Of a DNA stretch of 14,570 nucleotides, positions 13,473 through 14,570 are shown piece after piece. Below the pieces are notes generated by a model. The model had not been told where the DNA came from. It ran no database searches and saw nothing but the letters and a program-made list of their open reading frames with translations. The stretch's first letter is position 1; each line of letters starts with the position of its first letter. The position numbers were made by a program, and so were the translations under genes. Source of the stretch: Methanobacterium sp. UBA44 (lineage in GTDB: Archaea > Methanobacteriota > Methanobacteria > Methanobacteriales > Methanobacteriaceae); the NCBI GenBank assembly GCA_002494885.1, contig DACV01000001.1, positions 1-14,570 on the forward strand. The letters run 5' to 3'.

Positions 13473-14077
13473 GATCGTCCTCCTGCATACATTAATGTCC
13501 TAAAAATTATCAGGGCAAACCAGGCCCCCCCAATTAGTATAGTGGCCATGATGAGACTGGAGGCTGTTTTCATGTAAATAAAAAAGCAAAGTACGCTTAT
13601 AATACCATATATTGTGTATGTGATGTTTATTTCATTACTTCCACATTTTAATTTATATTCTTCTTTATTGACTAGTTCAAATGTTCTGAAAAAAGGATAA
13701 ACATCTGGTTTGAAATTTTTTTTAAAGCTGCATATGAATCTAACATTGTCCAGGCTGTTCAGATATTGATAAATTTGGACTGATCTTTTGGTTAGTCTTT
13801 CAAAGTGATTAAAGATTATTACTAATTTTTCATACTTTAATTCCTTAACTAATATATTTTTAAGTTCTGCCATTGTTTGACGTTTTAATGAGGGTCTTTT
13901 CCTGTTTGATACTTTGTTAATGCATTCTATAAGTCTTACTTTAACTGGTAAGGGTTCATTGAAATAAATACATAAATAATCATTCATTAATCCATCATAA
14001 TACTTATAGACATCCTTATTGTAGAAGATAAGGTTATTTCCATTATCTATCTGCTCCTTTATTTGTATTAAATTCAT
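13469..14077 (-). CDS. Two-TM protein with degenerate ATPase-like soluble domain (202 aa)
   Basis: The N-terminal ~145 residues are cytoplasmic. KLVIIFNHFERL (85-96) resembles a Walker B strand, but Asn-His replaces the Asp-Glu, and FICSFKKN (114-121) sits where an AAA protein has sensor 1. No Walker A is present (GNNLIFYNKDVY lies where it would be). Two membrane helices follow at about 152-169 and 173-194. I infer a P-loop NTPase descendant that has lost nucleotide binding; this is tentative. There is no ribosome site at ATG 14077, and a TATA box lies about 28 nt upstream, so the mRNA is probably leaderless. It overlaps the YdjM-like gene by 4 bases and heads a four-gene unit. Function unknown. 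Confidence 0.6.
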   Translation of the reverse strand: MNLIQIKEQIDNGNNLIFYNKDVYKYYDGLMNDYLCIYFNEPLPVKVRLIECINKVSNRKRPSLKRQTMAELKNILVKELKYEKLVIIFNHFERLTKRSVQIYQYLNSLDNVRFICSFKKNFKPDVYPFFRTFELVNKEEYKLKCGSNEINITYTIYGIISVLCFFIYMKTASSLIMATILIGGAWFALIIFRTLMYAGGRS

Positions 14078-14100
14078 ACTTAAAATTATGATTTTATCTC

Positions 14101-14108
14101 ATATAAAT
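14101..14108 (-). promoter_or_regulatory. TATA box for the membrane operon, leaderless start
   Basis: ATTTATAT, read on the minus strand, is centred about 28 nt from the ATG at 14077. An archaeal start site at that distance falls at the ATG itself, which agrees with the absence of a ribosome site. Confidence 0.4.
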
Positions 14109-14223
14109 AATTTAAAAAAACACACATCTAAAAAATTGAAGTAAATTCGGTAGTAGAAAATCAATTCATAATAATTAAATAATATTAAATAATAATATGC
14201 TGTTGATAAGGAGGAATAATATT
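14109..14223 (+). promoter_or_regulatory. Upstream region of nikR with TATA element and Shine-Dalgarno
   Basis: AT-rich sequence in which TTAAATAATATTAAATAAT (about 14176-14194) may serve as TATA box. GGAGG at 14210-14214 lies 9 nt from the TTG at 14224. A NikR operator would be expected in this gap if the gene is autoregulated, but I see no clear palindrome. Confidence 0.35.
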
Positions 14224-14570
14224 TTGATAAGAATTAGCATGTCATTGCCCAAGGAAATCTTAACAGAATTTGATGAAGTCTTAGAAAAAAGAGGATATAA
14301 CAGCAGATCTAAGGGCATAAGAGATGCACTTAAAGATTACATATTACGCTACCAATGGATGAATGAGATGGAAGGAGAGCGTATCGGGATATTAGCAGTA
14401 ATTTATGATCACAACTACACAGGAGTCATGGAAGACCTCACCAATGTTCAACACGAATTCAAGGAATATATTAATTCAGTCATGCACATCCACATGACCG
14501 AAAAATACCTCCTGGAAGTCATTGTTGTAAAAGGAGACATAAAATACGTCCGAGACCTCACCGAACAGAT
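14224..14570 (+). CDS. nikR: NikR-family transcriptional regulator, 3' end cut by window
   Basis: A DNA-binding regulator with an N-terminal ribbon-helix-helix domain (RISMSLP, 3-9, through GIRDALKDYIL, about 41) and a C-terminal ACT-like domain that binds nickel (from ILAVIYDH, about 56-63). Aligning by eye with E. coli NikR, the ligands His76, His87 and His89 are kept as H77 (VQH), H88 and H90 (HIH). The fourth, Cys95, is Leu at residue 96 (KYLLEV). The high-affinity square-planar nickel site is therefore incomplete, so a different metal, a weaker nickel response or metal-independent control is possible. The start is TTG with GGAGG 9 nt upstream. It is divergent from the membrane operon; 115 codons are visible. 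Confidence 0.85.
   Translation, partial: MIRISMSLPKEILTEFDEVLEKRGYNSRSKGIRDALKDYILRYQWMNEMEGERIGILAVIYDHNYTGVMEDLTNVQHEFKEYINSVMHIHMTEKYLLEVIVVKGDIKYVRDLTEQ

Noticed and set aside
1..14570. CRISPR array, insertion sequence or integrase
   Set aside because: I saw no regularly spaced repeats, no transposase or integrase motifs, and no flanking terminal repeats.

Overview
The window looks like chromosomal DNA from an AT-rich methanogenic archaeon, most probably a member of the Methanobacteriales (Methanobacterium-like). The evidence is archaeal: TATA boxes about 25-30 nt upstream of starts, GGAGG/GGTG Shine-Dalgarno sites mixed with apparently leaderless genes, several TTG starts, an archaeal NikR homologue and a beta-CASP metallo-beta-lactamase protein. 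The species assignment is inferred from these features, not from a marker gene. I see no rRNA, tRNA, CRISPR array or transposase.

Positions 1-2290 (+ strand) hold a HAD-superfamily protein with altered catalytic motifs, followed with no gap by a NucS-like PD-(D/E)XK nuclease. Two small proteins of unknown function come next (77 aa, and a very basic 48-aa protein). Positions 2291-4276 (- strand) hold a 224-aa unknown protein and a two-gene unit of DUF1802 and a protein with a HEPN-type RNxxxH motif. From a shared, compact promoter region a Type III-like restriction-modification pair runs the other way (4349-9232): a beta-class adenine/cytosine-N methyltransferase (Mod) and a DEAH helicase with a C-terminal PD-(D/E)XK nuclease (Res). 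Right behind Res lies a radical SAM gene broken by a -1 frameshift. Facing it is a second gene also broken by a -1 frameshift, in a homopolymer. Together 3068-9967 reads as a defence island: a DNA-modification/cleavage system flanked by a candidate RNase module and a radical SAM enzyme.

Positions 10534-12485 (- strand) carry an RNase J-like beta-CASP hydrolase translationally coupled to a 64-aa protein. A 15-codon leader ORF and a long 5' region with small hairpins precede them. Positions 12507-14077 (- strand) form a tight four-gene unit: a two-TM protein with a degenerate P-loop-like soluble domain, a YdjM/DUF457 membrane hydrolase, and two small genes below usual length cut-offs (a 51-aa five-cysteine protein and a 49-aa two-helix membrane protein). 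A divergent intergenic region leads to a NikR-family regulator, cut by the window end, in which the nickel-binding cysteine is replaced by leucine.

The most promising unexplained features are the HEPN-DUF1802 pair divergent from Mod-Res, the HAD-nuclease pair, the altered NikR metal site, and the leader/5' region ahead of the RNase J-like gene. The two nearby frameshifts could be real gene decay or assembly errors, and should be resolved first.
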